From: Ditylenchus dipsaci
Lineage: Eukaryota > Nematoda > Chromadorea > Rhabditida > Anguinidae
Assembly: GCA_004194705.1 (NCBI GenBank)
Contig: SADC01001214.1
Span: 62,001 to 126,000 of the forward strand
Direction of reading: 5' to 3'
Length of the DNA: 64,000 nucleotides
Shown here: one piece after another, positions 32,834 to 44,289 of the stretch
Layout: every line of letters starts with the position of its first letter
How positions within the stretch are numbered: the stretch's first letter is position 1
Translations under genes and position numbers: made by a program
The notes under the pieces: generated by a model
What the model was told of the DNA's origin: nothing
Database searches by the model: none
What the model saw: only the letters and a program-made list of their open reading frames with translations

Positions 32834-33447
32834 TAAAGGGGGGGGGTAACTGTATACACGCATCGCCTTAGGTCACAGATTCGACTACCACTGGCTGCAG
32901 ACCTTATTTTTTTCTCCTTTTATTTACAAGTTTAGTGTCAAAATGTAGCCAAGCTTCTGGGCTTTCATTTGAGCTATCATACAGATGAAAAGTCGGTATA
33001 AAGTTAAGGCTAAAATATAAAAAATCCAATTCGATGAAATCCTCAGTAGGGCTATACCAGTACTTTTCGGTAGTATTCTGGAACTGACGTTTTTCCCCAA
33101 TTTTAATTTACATACTCATTTGCAACCTTACACTCAAAATGTATCCCTGCTTCTTGCCGTCATTTTCAGCATACGGTTGTATAAAATTATGTATGGAATC
33201 CCAAAAAATCTCAGTTCCTAGTCCGCATCATTTTGGATAGTTTCCTTTAATTTTGGTAGTCATTGCCAATAATCGCAAAATTGAGGCCGTTACGGACAGT
33301 AGAGCAGTGCTGGAAATGGTTTCAATCGATTGCTCGATGATTTTTGGACCTGAAAGTCAAAAAACTTACTAAAAAATTAAAATAAAACACCCCCAGAGGG
33401 ACTAGAACTTTCTATAAAAGGCGATGCGTATATAAAGTTCCCCCCTT
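32834..33447. mobile_element. MITE with GCATCGCCTT inverted ends
   Basis: Left end TTAAAGGGGGGGGTAACTG..ATACACGCATCGCCTT and right end AAGGCGATGCGTATATAAAG..CCCCCCTTTAA are inverted (arms about 35 bp). The left arm is followed by GGTCACAGATTCGACTACC, a tRNA B-box-like string. Interior has no gene. Confidence 0.55.
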
Positions 33448-34044
33448 TAAAGAAATGTAATAATTACCTGAAAACAAAGACTAAGAAGCTCGAGATTGCA
33501 TTTCAAATTTTTTGTAGGCACAACTGTTTTGACGGACTCTTCTGACGAATCACATTCTTCCTCAAAATCAAGAGCTCTGAATGACTACAAGAATTACTTT
33601 TCGAAAATTAAAACAGGTGTGAAGCCGGTTATGAGTATAGATCCCCCCGCATATATCCCCCTCCAAAAAAACCAAAGAAGGTTTGCAAATAGTTCAGACT
33701 CAACACCTGTATGCGGATATGGATTAAGTGGACCGAAACAGTTAAAGGACCATACTTGTTGATGCACATGAGAATTTGTCGAATTCAAACGCGCGCGGGA
33801 CAGTTCTCTTTTGCCTCTCATTATACTCTTTGAGTCGCTCGAAATAACTCCAAAGAGTAAAGTGCGAGACGAAAGAGAAGTGTCATGCGCGTATTTGAAT
33901 TTGCCAAATTTTCATTTGGATCAACAAGTATGGTCCTTTAACTTTCTTATTATGGGCATCCATCCACCCAAAGTATCCATTCCTCGTCAGGTATCTCCAT
34001 CCACCTATATTATTTATTATGACCGTGATTTATAAATAGTTATA
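33448..34044. other. Repeat-derived spacer with a palindromic MITE
   Basis: A plus ORF 33496-33762 (88 residues, QLKDHTC end) extends into the palindrome at 33738-33941 and is probably not a gene. Remaining sequence has CATATATCCCC words. Confidence 0.4.
33738..33941. mobile_element. Palindromic MITE, about 204 bp
   Basis: GTTAAAGGACCATACTTGTT at the left and AACAAGTATGGTCCTTTAAC at the right; arms extend through GAATTCAAACGCGCG and its inverse, with AGTTCTCTTTTGCCTCTC and its inverse nearer the centre. Confidence 0.8.
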
Positions 34045-34228
34045 CAGTCAACTCTCTATTTAACGAACCCCTGGGGACCGGCGAAAATGTTCGTTAAACG
34101 AGAGCTTCGTTAAATCAAGAGTTAATTTCAGTCATTTTATTTAATTGCTGGCCGAATAGGCGTTTAAAAAAGTTCGTTAAATCACGAGTTTCGTTAAATC
34201 GAGGGTTCGTTAAATCGAGAGTTGACTG
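34045..34228. mobile_element. Intact Tigger-like MITE copy, 184 bp
   Basis: CAGTCAACTCTCTATTTAAC to GAGTTGACTG, TA on both sides. Carries the same CCCTGGGGACCGG and GCTGGCCGAATAGGCG blocks as the copy broken by the BED hAT at 21210-24460, in opposite orientation, which confirms the pre-insertion structure. Confidence 0.92.
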
Positions 34229-34969
34229 TATTATAAAAATAATTAAAAACTAGTCTATTATAGATCAAAAAAATGGTGTCTGCCACCATCAGGATTAGAA
34301 CCTATAACCCAAAACTTTGAATGTTGAATTTCATCGGAGAGTTAATTTACCGCCACCCGTCAGAACAATTTTTTGGCGAAAATTAAAAATACTACAAGTG
34401 CGGTGAAAAGTAGCCTGGCTTAGGCAATTTTATATGCTGGGGGATATACGCTGAGGGGATATATACCCATAACCGTGAAGTCTGTTATGCCCGTCTATTA
34501 TGAAGTCTACCAGAAAATACCTTTGAATACGCTTGGGTGAAGCACCTATCTTCTTGTTCGGACTAGACCCATGCTTTGGCGACTTCTTTTTCGGACTAAA
34601 TTACAAGACATCAACACTAGGCACAGATTATATGGAGAGTATTCGATGTAAAAATACGTATGCACAACCTAAAGTAGTGATCCAAGGCGCTAGAGAAGTC
34701 CACGTTTAACATGTCATATGATTTTTGCGGCGTTTTGTCCATACTGTTTTATGATAACTAAGCGAAACACAGTTACAATAAATGCAATAAGATCACATGA
34801 ATAGTTTACAACGAGCAATAATTTTGGCAGCGTAAATTCCATAAGCAAAAATGTACTTCCAACATTAAAAAATATTTATTGTCCACATTTTCCACCAAAC
34901 AAATTGCAGCGAAGTTGTCGAAATAACGTTAAAGTCTCTCACAACCGTCAGCTGGTTTAGATTGATCAG
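34229..34969. other. No recognisable gene
   Basis: AT-rich; GCATATATCCCC/GGGGGATATA words at 34435-34470 echo 33645-33660. Contains the region downstream of COPZ (which ends at 34970 on the minus strand). Confidence 0.4.
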
Positions 34970-37900
34970 TTATTTCAAAAGGGACCATTTGAACTGATCT
35001 TTAGCGGAGCCAAGAAGCTAAAAAACAAAAAGTTCAAACTATGCTGGACAAATTAACAACAAGGAGAACTTACAGACATGCCAAGCTGGGAAACAGACTG
35101 ATCACCGAAAGCTAAATCATCCGGTCTAACAACACACCGGCTCACTATTGCCTGCGCATCTGTCTCCAGTATTACTCTGAATAAGTAATAAATCAATATG
35201 ATCGCTACTGTTTAATGCACAATTACCCGTCATCACAAAGCTCATCCATAATCAAGAAGACCTGTAAAAGAAGATATGTTATTAGACAGCCTCTTAGCGA
35301 AAGACACCAACCACATCCATGTTATCCAAAAGACCCTTCTTTTCCACATTCTTGCGCAAGACTGTTGAAATCGAATCGTAGAGGCCGTTCAACACGCTCA
35401 CCAAAATAAGCTCATTTTCCTGAGCACTTCCAATAACGTAGAAGAACTGAAAAAAGGAAACGACTGAGAACACAAAAACAGATAAAACTAACCAAATCGA
35501 CATTGGTGCGATAAACACAAATTAGACCGTCAAGCTTAATAACTTTACATTATTAAATACGAATTCATTACTCAGACTGTCACTTACGAGAATGATTTCC
35601 GCTAAAAATAATTTTTATACTTTTATACACAGGGTGGAACAAAAACGTGGACACATAGAAAAAAGGTTGTACGGTCAACCCTCGATTTAACTAACGACAC
35701 CCCGATTTAACGACACCTTAAGTCGGTCCCCAGGGGTGTCATTAAATCGAGGGTGACTGTAAAAAGGTTTCACCACCACTGCCGATTTGCGGATTGCCCA
35801 CCACGGGAAAATATAACAAGGTAAAAACCCTAACATTCTAATCTGAGCGAGATTTTTTTACTCAACCTATAGAGGTAAAAAAAGTACCATTAGTTCCGTG
35901 CGTCTTCTTAAATAAGTTCTTCTCAAAGGTCGTCAAATCTTTTTCGGTTGGAAACACATCTTTGTCGAAGCTCTGAAACAAAATTAGTGTTGAGAATACC
36001 GTATTTCCTCTGACAGGGCCTTCTCCCAATAGAGGAGGTGTCTCGGGCAGAGTCAATATTCTGCGAAGCCGGTTATAGTATTTTCTTAAAATAAATACCA
36101 TAAGCCATACAAACCCCTTTTTTCAATTTGGATAAAACACTCAAAAATCATAAGATCAACCCAAATTTTAGATGACTGAAGAGAGTTGAAAAATAAGGCC
36201 TCCATAAGCTCTACCAGAGAAAATATGGGACATACGAGTGTGTGACGAACTCTGATCGATTAAGCGATCGGACCCGAAATCTGATCCGCTCAATCTATTT
36301 TTCTCGAAAGTTTACTCCCCTTTAGTAAACCCATAAAAAACCAATAATTTTGGCCTTTTGGCCATTCCGGAGTGGGTATTAAGCTATCTGGTCTCTCCCG
36401 ATCCCTGAATTTCACACAAAAAAATTAAAAATGGTTGATTTTGTGTCAAAAATCAAAATTAGTCGGATTTAATGATTTAAGAAGTAAGAATCTAAAAAGA
36501 GGTACGTGAAGAAAATGCGACATGAATTGTTTGGTCAGCTTTTATATTTTTCGTGAGATTTTTCGAAAGATATTCAGATTCTGATAACATTTTCTGATTC
36601 TGCGTGAAAAGTTGTCAAATGGATGTATTAACAGATGCGCCATTATCAATAAAAGATGCACCTAAGAAAATAATAAAAAACAATGTTCAAGAATCCCACG
36701 CAACATGCACCCTCCCTTTAAAGGGGCATGCTCACCTGTTTAAATTTGTCCCTGCCAATTCAATTTTTTTTTCCAAATAATTGGACTTGTGTATGGGTTT
36801 TTCGGCTCGGTTTCTAACAAAACAAGGCCTACAATTTAATTTTAGATGTATTTGTGTTAGAAACCAAGTTTAAAGGGCCATTGCCACCTGTTTTGAATTG
36901 TCCCCCGCCAATTCAAATTTTTTTGCCTAATTATTCAACTTCTGTACAGATTTTCAGCTTGGTTTCTAACAAAACAAGGCCTAGAATTTAATTTTAGGTA
37001 TAATTTGTTAGAAACCAAGTTGAAAAATCCAACAATAAAGAAAAAAAATTGAATTGGCGGGGACAACCGTTGTCGGAGACGGCAATGGCCTTTAGAATTC
37101 GTACAGAAGTCAGGGTGACGATTTGGGTACTAACTAGTACTATCTCAGTACTAAATAGTACTAAAATAGTACCACAAAGTACTAGGGTACTGTTTGATAC
37201 TAAATACTATTTACTAGGAACAACAGGCGCCTATCGGCGCCTCTATCCTATTTTGAAATTTAAAAAAATTCAATCCATCTCACACTCCCGTGATTACCCC
37301 TTTCTGTGTACTCCCGTCTCTCCTGGCTACCCTTTTCCTGATAGCCCCCAATCCTGCTGATTGGGGGTTATCCACGTGGTATGGGACCCATCCTGGTGGT
37401 TCGGGCAGCATCCGGGGGTTTGGGCCACATTCTGGTGGTTCGGGCCAGATCCTGGTGGTTGAAGGTGTCCACGTGGTTCAGGCCAGATCCTGGTGGTTGG
37501 GGCAACATTCTTGTGGTTCGGGCCCCATCCGGGTGTTCGAAGGGAGGGGGTGGGCCCACGTCACTTGGACCCCATCCTGGTGGTTTAGGCCCTATCTGGG
37601 TGTGTGAGCCACATCCTCGCGATTCGAGCCCGGTCCTGGTGGTTAACTTACTTTCCTGGTGTTTCGGGCCCATCATGGTGGTTGGGGGTACCTACGTCGT
37701 TTGGGTCCCATCCTGATGCTTCAGACCTTATCTGGTGGTGTGAGCCATATCCTGGTGGTTCGAACCGGGTCCTGATGGTTCGGGTACTTTGCTGGTGGTT
37801 CGGGACTTATCCTGTGGTACGGGCCCCATCTAGGTGGTTTGGGCCTCACCCTAAAGATTTATCTGTAAGAAACATGGCTTAGGGTATTTAATAGTTTTTT

Positions 37901-38189
37901 TTCAAGAGGACCTTTATTTAACATGCGCCGAAATATTGCGCGAAACTTTTAAATTTTAAAGTAAAAAGGTGTTCAATGAAAAATGGCTTTCATGAAAATT
38001 GGCATATGCCCCTCTTCAAACGCGTACTTTCAAACGATCTAAGGATTACTGCCTACCTTTGCCGCCAATCGACTTCCATCACCTTGATCCAATATGCCGA
38101 CAGCTTTGATACTATACAGTGACAAAGAATCCTAAAAAATAAATAGATTCAATACCCTTCCATTCACAAAAACCTACCGAATCAGTCAT
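34970..38189 (-). CDS. COPZ1: COPZ, coatomer zeta subunit
   Basis: Small longin-fold subunit of the COPI vesicle coat, acting in Golgi-to-ER transport. Exons by eye: 38178-38189 (start, MTDS), 38057-38131 ([15 protein letters not shown]), 35888-35972 ([13 protein letters not shown]), 35588-35601 (a 14-nt exon, EIIL), 35493-35534 ([14 protein letters not shown]), 35312-35446 ([29 protein letters not shown]), 35227-35261 ([11 protein letters not shown]), 35074-35176 ([15 protein letters not shown]), 34970-35017 ([12 protein letters not shown], stop). All nine align end to end with animal coatomer zeta. The few residues between exons 2 and 3 (K-Y-Y-x) may be at 36072-36084 but the frame there is unclear. 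That intron spans about 2 kb and is filled with repeats, whereas the others are 40-290 bp. Confidence 0.95.
35672..35759. mobile_element. 88-bp TA-flanked MITE in a COPZ intron
   Basis: CGGTCAACCCTCGATTTAAC to GAGGGTGACTG between TA dinucleotides; inner words ACACCCCGATTTAACGACA. A short relative of the Tigger-like MITEs. It lies in the intron between COPZ exons at 35601 and 35888. Confidence 0.8.
36130..36780. other. COPZ intron, repeat debris
   Basis: Includes GGACCCGAAATCTGATC..GCTCAATC (36268-36297) and GGCCATTCCGGAGTGGG (36360-36376), both also in the foldback at 43161-44274. No exon recognised. Confidence 0.5.
36781..37095. mobile_element. Two tandem copies of the TTGGTTTCTAACAAAACAAGG MITE
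   Basis: Two adjacent palindromes with AAAGGGGCATG/AAAGGGCCATTGCC starts and the ACAAAACAAGGCCTA core; the second ends in the ACAACCGTTGTCGGAGACGG block that also terminates the copy at 1-160. Confidence 0.75.
37365..37870. repeat. CCTGGTGGTTCGGGCC minisatellite
   Basis: About 25 degenerate units of 19-21 bp with consensus like CATCCTGGTGGTTCGGGCC. The ORFs in several frames on both strands are repeat artefacts. It lies in the large COPZ intron. Confidence 0.9.
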
Positions 38190-38429
38190 GACGTCTCACT
38201 TGTTGCAAAAAGGCTGAAAAGATAGTCGTAGATATCTGAAAGCCACGAATTTATTTTCGAAATTTCAATAAGCAAGGCAAATGTGTAAGGATGAAAGATT
38301 TTTTAAATCAAAGGTTCATACTGGCGCCAGAAAAGCTAACAATGGAATCAACATTTTGAATCAACATTTTTTTTCTGTAAATTTCAAATTTTGATGGGTT
38401 CTCAAATCGGCCAGCGACAGTTTGGGACC
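38190..38429. promoter_or_regulatory. Presumed COPZ upstream region
   Basis: First 240 bp 5' of the COPZ start codon before repeats begin. No TATA-like or other specific motif can be assigned with confidence. Confidence 0.3.
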
Positions 38430-39140
38430 AGGGGTGAACACGGGCTCAAAAATTCACGATCAGGCCCGCTCAGTTCTAGCTACGGTCCGGCCCGGGCTTA
38501 AGCCCAAAGCCCGGCTAAAAATTTTTCGCGCGTCGTGCCTGGTTTAAAATTTTTAAATATATTTTTTAGTGATAATCTGAAAAAAATTCAGAAAATTGAG
38601 ACAATTAGAAGGTTGACCAAAGGTCCGATGTTCAATGGTCGATTGACGATCAGTCTTTCTCGTAATACAGTTATTAGAGGGCTTCGGGCTTAAGCCCAGC
38701 CCGGACTTTAAGCCGCTTTCACAATGGGTCTGGGACTGAGTGCGCGACCCGCCTTCCTTTTCGCTGTAATTTTTTTCTTGATTGCGAAAAAAAATTCTGT
38801 CAGTATCATTTTGTAGCTGAGATTGAGCACTTCAACATGAGCCATTCAGAATTGACATGTAATGGTAAAATTTTAGATAAAAATGACCAGTCTGACACCG
38901 AGTCTGACACCGGTCGGAGTGTCCGATTTAGTGTAAGACTCGGTGTCAGACTGGGCATTTTTATTTAAAATTTTACGATTACAAGTCAATTCTGAATAGC
39001 TCATGTTGAAGCCCTGAATCTTAGCTACAAAATGATGCTAACAGATTTTTTTTCGCAATCAAGAAAAAAATTACAGCGAAAAGGAAGCCGCGTCGCGCAC
39101 TCAGTCCCAGACCCATTGTGAAAGCGGCTTAAATTAATTA
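38430..39140. mobile_element. Nested foldback/palindrome with CGGGCTTAAGCCC words
   Basis: CGGGCTTAAGCCCAAAGCCCG at 38497-38516 and its partner GGGCTTAAGCCCAGCCCGG at 38688-38706 mark one element. Inserted at its right is a strong palindrome (38717-39131) with arms AAGCCGCTTTCACAATGGGT and inverse, a TCATTTTGTAGCTGAGATT core at both sides and a GTCTGACACCG centre. Confidence 0.75.
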
Positions 39141-39500
39141 ATTAAATTAATCTATAAGTAGATATGGTGCAGTGAATGTAGGATAAGTCGTCCGATCTGG
39201 CAATGTCGAGCAACGTTGGCTCGACTAGTAAACGTTTCTATATTTGAAAAATTTTACATGCAAACAAAAAATAAGTAAAGTCTAGCCAAGTTCATTTAAA
39301 TAAAAAAATTCTTCCAACCGAAAAAAAAATGTGAACAATTAGACTTGTTGAGACCAAAAGTGCGATTTTACCTACCCAATCCCAAATCTAGGGTTAGTAC
39401 CACCTGGACAGGTTGATATCCAGGTAACTCAAGCGTAGGAGTATATACACCCAAATGACCTGAAAGGTTAAACGTCTTTTATATCTGAAATTACGGTAAA
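39141..39500. other. No recognisable gene
   Basis: AT-rich spacer; short CCAGGTGG words at 39395-39425 only. Confidence 0.4.
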
Positions 39501-41220
39501 AAAAAAGTGTGCACCCAGGTCGATTCGAACCAGCAACCTCGGCGGTGGATATCCAATTGGTCGTCCACTTTGATCAAATTTTTTTTTCTTATTTTGGGTT
39601 CCAAGATAATTTTTCTGAACTAATTCGGGTAACACTTTACTTGACCACCCCCCCCCCCCCCACGGCTGACCCACTTTTGATGACAATTTGAAAAACCGAT
39701 TGCATATTCGTGTTTCTCGACCCGATTTAGGCGCGAATTTACCAGTCGTTTCCGGTAAAGTGAAAAATTTTTTTTGTCAAACCACAGGGGGAGTATCATG
39801 GATTTTAGTCAAAATTTGAAAAATTTGAATTCGCGCCTTTTGAATTTTGAAGGGATTAAGGGCTGTATAGGGAGGGGAAGGGAATAAAAGGGGGCCACTT
39901 TTATGGCAGAACGTTAGAAAAAACATATATTGGTATATTCTGGCTGTCTTACCATGTTTTTAACTGAGCCGTGGCAAAAAGAGCCTCTATATGCATTTCA
40001 TGATCAAGAGTACTTCTCGGAATCATGTCTAAGGTAAGTGAGTGCGCGCATCTCTAACTCTCAAGCCCCTGCGCCCCTTCGGGGCGCAGGGGGCTTGGGG
40101 CTTGGAGTTGAGATGCGCACACCACATACCTTAGACACAAATCACTCGAAAGTGACTCTGGATGCATGAAAAAGCATGCATACTAGAGTTTATTTATGCG
40201 GTAGGCCCCAGTATTCAAAACTATGTTCAACATCTTCTTGTTAGTGGCCCTTGTGTGATTAGTGGCCCCCTTTTATTCCCTTCCCTCCCTATACAGCCTT
40301 AATCCCTTCAAAATTCAAAAGGCGCGAATTCAAATTTTTCAAATTTTGACTAAAATCCATGATACCCCCCTGGGGTTTAGGACATTTTTCCGTTGGACAT
40401 TTTTCCGTCAAAATTTTCCGTGGTCATTTGTTGGCTGTAATTTTTTCGTGATTAAAAAACGAATTCTGTTTCTACCGTTTTGTAGCTCAGGTCAAGGCTT
40501 CAAAATGAGCCATCAAAATCAACGTTCGATTACAAAATTTTGGATAAAAATGCCCAGTCTGACACTGAGTCTCCAATTTCGACGGACAAATGTCAACTCC
40601 TTTTTAGTTTCATATTGGACATTTTTATCCAAAATTTTGCAATCAGACATTGATTGTTAATAGCTCATTTTGAGGCCCTGAATCTTAGCTACAAAACCGT
40701 ACTAACAGAATCATTTTTCTCGATCAAGAAAAAAAGTACAGCCAAAAAATGACCGCCGAACAATTTTGACGGAAAAATGTCCAACGGAAAAATGTCCGAT
40801 CCCCCCCCCCTGTGGTTTGACAAAAAAAATTTTTTCACTTTACCGGAAACGACTGGTAAATTCGCGCCTAAATCGGGGTCGAGAAACACGAATATGCAAT
40901 CGGTTTTTCAAATTGTCATCAAAAGTGGGTCAGCCGTGGGGGGGGGGGGGGGTCAAGTAAAGTCAAGCCCTAATTCGAGCATGCTGAAGATGGTTTGACA
41001 GTGTTAAAATCACGTTTTACCGAGAAATTTTTCAGTTATCGTAAATTCTTGGTTTTGATAAATCAAGACTTCACAATAACTCAGAATTTATCGATAAAAC
41101 GTGATTTTACCATTGTTAAACCATTTTCAGCTTGCTCGAATTAATGCAGAAAAATTGTTTTGGAACCCGAAAACGTAAAAAAGTTTTTGATACAAGTGGA
41201 CGACCACTTGGATAGCCACT
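39501..41220. mobile_element. Large nested palindrome with tRNA-like outer arms
   Basis: Outer arms: TGCACCCAGGTCGATTCGAA (39509) and its inverse near 41235, which reads as a tRNA T-arm/B box (GGTTCAAATCC). Next layer: GGTCGTCCACTT and CATGCTGAAGATGGTTTGA. Next: GACTGGTAAATTCGCGCC and inverse (39740 and 40850). A copy of repeat R1 (39890-40260) and a GGACATTTTTCCGT palindrome (40380-40800) with the CCGTTTTGTAGCTCAGGT core lie inside. No gene. Confidence 0.7.
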
Positions 41221-41283
41221 GCCGAGGATGCTGGTTCAAATCCACCTGGGTGCATACCTTATTTTTATCATAATTTTGATTGC

Positions 41284-41350
41284 TTACGTGGCGTAGAGGT
41301 CCATATGCTCATCACCAAGGTTACTGGATCGAATCCCTCTGGGTGCAATC
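41284..41350 (+). repeat. tRNA-like (SINE-type) sequence
   Basis: TGGCGTAGAGGTCCA resembles an A box and GGATCGAATCCC a B box, spaced about 35 bp, but there is no matched acceptor stem or cloverleaf. It is therefore a tRNA-derived repeat rather than a tRNA gene. Confidence 0.45.
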
Positions 41351-41465
41351 AGTCCAGAGTAGAAACCCTGATTTAAATTAAACTGTTTTTAGAACACAAT
41401 TTTGGATTGAATCGTTTGGGTTTTAGGTCTGTTCCCCGAAATCAAACCGAACCGAAGAAGATGTA

Positions 41466-43086
41466 CAGTAGCGGACAAAAAAATTGAACACATGGTTACA
41501 TTTTATAAATCGTGAAAGTTTTGGAATTTTTCCTGCGTGTTGAAAGTTCTGTTAAAGGCAAAGATGTAGCATTTTTCTTCCTCTTTCAAATGCTTAGTTC
41601 AATTTTATAATTGTCAGGCTTTGACATCGTTGTAAATTCATTTTTCTGATACGAGTCCATTTTATACCCGGACAAAAAAATTGAACAGGCAACCGCAATA
41701 AACAGAAACCGCAATAATCTCAAAAATTCATTTATTTCACACTATTATTTCGTAGCCCTGTTTCTTAGCTACAATTTGGTGGGTCAAACTTCTATTTTTG
41801 ATAATTATGGAAAAAGTTATGACCATCAACATAAAAGTGTCAATTTCTAGTCAAAATAAAGAAAATCTAAGTAAAATGACTGTTTAGCCACATAAATAAT
41901 AGCTTTTCTCAAAGAAATGTCGGTGAAAATATGACATCCATTGCACCATTCGAAAGCTCTTTGATTTCTCTACAAAAAACACGTCGACTGTTTTTTTAGA
42001 AAAATACAGGGCTGAGAAACGGACAGTTGAATTTAGACAAGACAAAAAACGCTAAAAATAAGGCAAAAAGAGGGGTTTTTCACTTTTTGTAACTTCAACT
42101 GTCCGTTTCTCAGCCCTGTATTTTTTCTAAAAAAACAGTCGACGCGTTATTTTGTAGAGAAATCAAAGAGCTTTCGAATGGTGCAATGGATGTCATATTT
42201 TCACCGACATTTCTTTGAGAAAAGCTATTATTTATGGGGTGGTATTTAATTTTGCCCGTAGAATTGTGAAAAATGCCCGTAGAATATTTAATTTTGCCCG
42301 TAGATTTTTTTGCCCGTAGAATTGTGAAAAATGCCCGTAGAATTGTGAAAAATGCCCGTAGATTTTGGTTGCCCGTAGAATTGTGAAAAATGCCCGTAGA
42401 ATTGTGAAAAATGCCCGTAGATTTCGGTTGCCCGTAGAATTGTGAAAAAACGCTTTTAGGCTGTCCCGCAGGTCAATGTCCCGTGGGACAAATTCCTATA
42501 TTTGTACCGCGGACATTGACCTGCGGGACAGCCTAAAAACCGTTTTCGATACTGATCATGGCAAATCTGTTATCCCTATGTTGTAGAGCATGGTCTGTTG
42601 CCTTGTAGATCTATTAAAAGTAGTGAAAAATGATGGCTGGGAGCCGAGATAGAGACAAAAACGTGTTTGAAAAATTGTCCGTGTCCCGTGTCCCGCGGGA
42701 GTATGAATGGAGCTACTAGAAATTGACACTTTTATGTTGATGGTCATAACTTTTTCCATAATTATCAAAAATAGAAGTTTGACCCACCAAATTGTAGCTA
42801 AGAAACAGGGCTACGAAATAATAGTGTGAAATATATGAATTTTTTGAGATTATTGCGGTTGCCTGTTCAATTTTTTTTGTCCGGGTATAAAATGGACTCG
42901 TATCAGAAAAATGAATTACAACGATGTCAAAGCCTGACAATTAAAAAATTGAACTAAGCATTTGAAAGAGGAAGAAAAATGCTACATCTTTGCCTTTAAC
43001 AGAACTTTCAACACGCAGGAAAAATTCCAAAACTTTCACGATTTATAAAATGTAACCATGTGTTCAATTTTTTTTGTCCGCTACTG
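41466..43086. mobile_element. Tc1-like long palindromic MITE, 1.62 kb
   Basis: Starts CAGTAGCGGACAAAAAAATT and ends with the inverse, flanked by TA. The inverted arms are over 400 bp. The terminus matches Tc1-type CAGTGGCGGAC ends. Interior carries GTAGCCCTGTTTCTTAGCTA..AATTTGGTGGGTCAAACTT and GAAAGCTCTTTGATTTCTC, modules shared with the hAT-ended MITE at 11950-13549. Its centre is split by an array of GCCCGTAGAATTGTGAAAAAT (about 42240-42440) and a CGCAGGTCAATGTCCC palindrome. Confidence 0.88.
42236..42445. repeat. GCCCGTAGAATTGTGAAAAAT tandem array
   Basis: About eight units of 20-21 bp within the Tc1-like palindrome. There is no clear inverted partner array, so it may be one arm of a truncated foldback. 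Confidence 0.8.
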
Positions 43087-43160
43087 TAGCTTAACAAACA
43101 AGATCTTTATCATAACAACTCTTAGCAAACAAATTTTTAGCAAAACGACGATTTAGCAAA

Positions 43161-44274
43161 GGGTAATATTTAATTCTGCCCCTAATCTGTGAAAATGCCC
43201 CTAATTTCGGGAAAAATGTCCCCTAATTTGAATTGCCCCTAATTACTGAAAAATGCCCCTAATTACTGAAAAATGCCCCCTAATTTTCTGAAAATGCCCC
43301 TAATTTTTTTCTCGTCATGTTTAGTCAAAATTTTGCGGGAATTCAAATTTTCTAGTCAGAAAATAACTTGGATTGGTCAGAATCCCACGCGAAATGGCCA
43401 GAAGCGCCTGAAAGTTGGTTTTTTGGGGGTTTACTAAAGGGGGGGTATACTTTTTGTGAAAAATCGATTGAGCGGATCATATTTCGGGTCCGATGGGCTT
43501 AATTGCTCAGAATTCCAGGCTTACGGTGGTTTTTAAATTTTTAGTCTGAACCAACCAAACCAAGGGTCGTCCACTTGGATCAAAAATTTTTTACGTTTTT
43601 CGTGGTGCAAAACTGTTTTCTAGATTAACTCGGGCATGCTGAAGATGGTTTGACAGTGGTAAAATGGCGTTTTCTCGAGTATTTTTGAGTTTTGGCAAAT
43701 AAATGATTTCACCAAAATCAATTATTCCTCAAAACTCAAAAAGTACTCGAGAAAACGGCATTTTACTACTGTCAAACCATCTTCAGCATGCCCGAGTTGA
43801 TCTAGAAAAAAGATTTTGGACCATGAAAAACGTAAAAAAATTTTTGATCTAAGTGGACGACCACTTGGTTTGGTTGGTTCAGACTAAAAAATTTAAAAAC
43901 CACCGTAAGCCTGGAATTCTGAGCGATTAAGCCCATCGGACCCGAAATCTGATCAGCTCAATCGATTTTTCGCAAAAAGTAAAACCCCCCCTATTAAGTA
44001 AACCCCCAAAAAACCAACTTTCAGGGACTTCTGGCCATTCCGCAGTGGGATTCTGACCAATCCAAGTTATTTTCTGACTAGAAAATTGAATTCCCGCGAA
44101 GTTTTGACTAAAAACGACGAGAAAAAAAATTAGGGGGCATTTTTCAGAAAATTAGGGGGCATTTTTCAGTAATTAGGGGGCATTTTTCAGTAATTAGGGG
44201 GCAATTCGAATTAGGGGTCATTTTTCACAGATTAGGGGCATTTTCACAGATTAGGGGCAGAATTAATACCACCC
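43161..44274. mobile_element. Foldback with TGCCCCTAATTACTGAAAAA ends
   Basis: Left arm has six copies of TGCCCCTAATTACTGAAAAA-type units, right arm six copies of the inverse. TTTAGCAAA flanks both sides (43152-43160 and 44275-44283), although the neighbourhood itself is made of TTAGCAAA words (43090-43160 and 44800-44870), so this may be an outer foldback rather than a duplication. Interior palindrome: GGTCGTCCACTTGGATC and GCTGAAGATGGTTTGACAG. Confidence 0.78.
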
Positions 44275-44289
44275 TTTAGCAAATTAGCG

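Noticed and set aside
33496..33762. 88-residue plus-strand gene
   Set aside because: Its C-terminal end runs into a palindromic MITE arm and no conserved motif is present.
37365..37870. Long ORFs in several frames on both strands
   Set aside because: They are produced by the 19-21-bp minisatellite, whose unit lacks stops; no domain and no splice structure.
41284..41350. tRNA gene
   Set aside because: A-box-like and B-box-like strings are present but no acceptor stem or cloverleaf can be formed; treated as tRNA-derived repeat.
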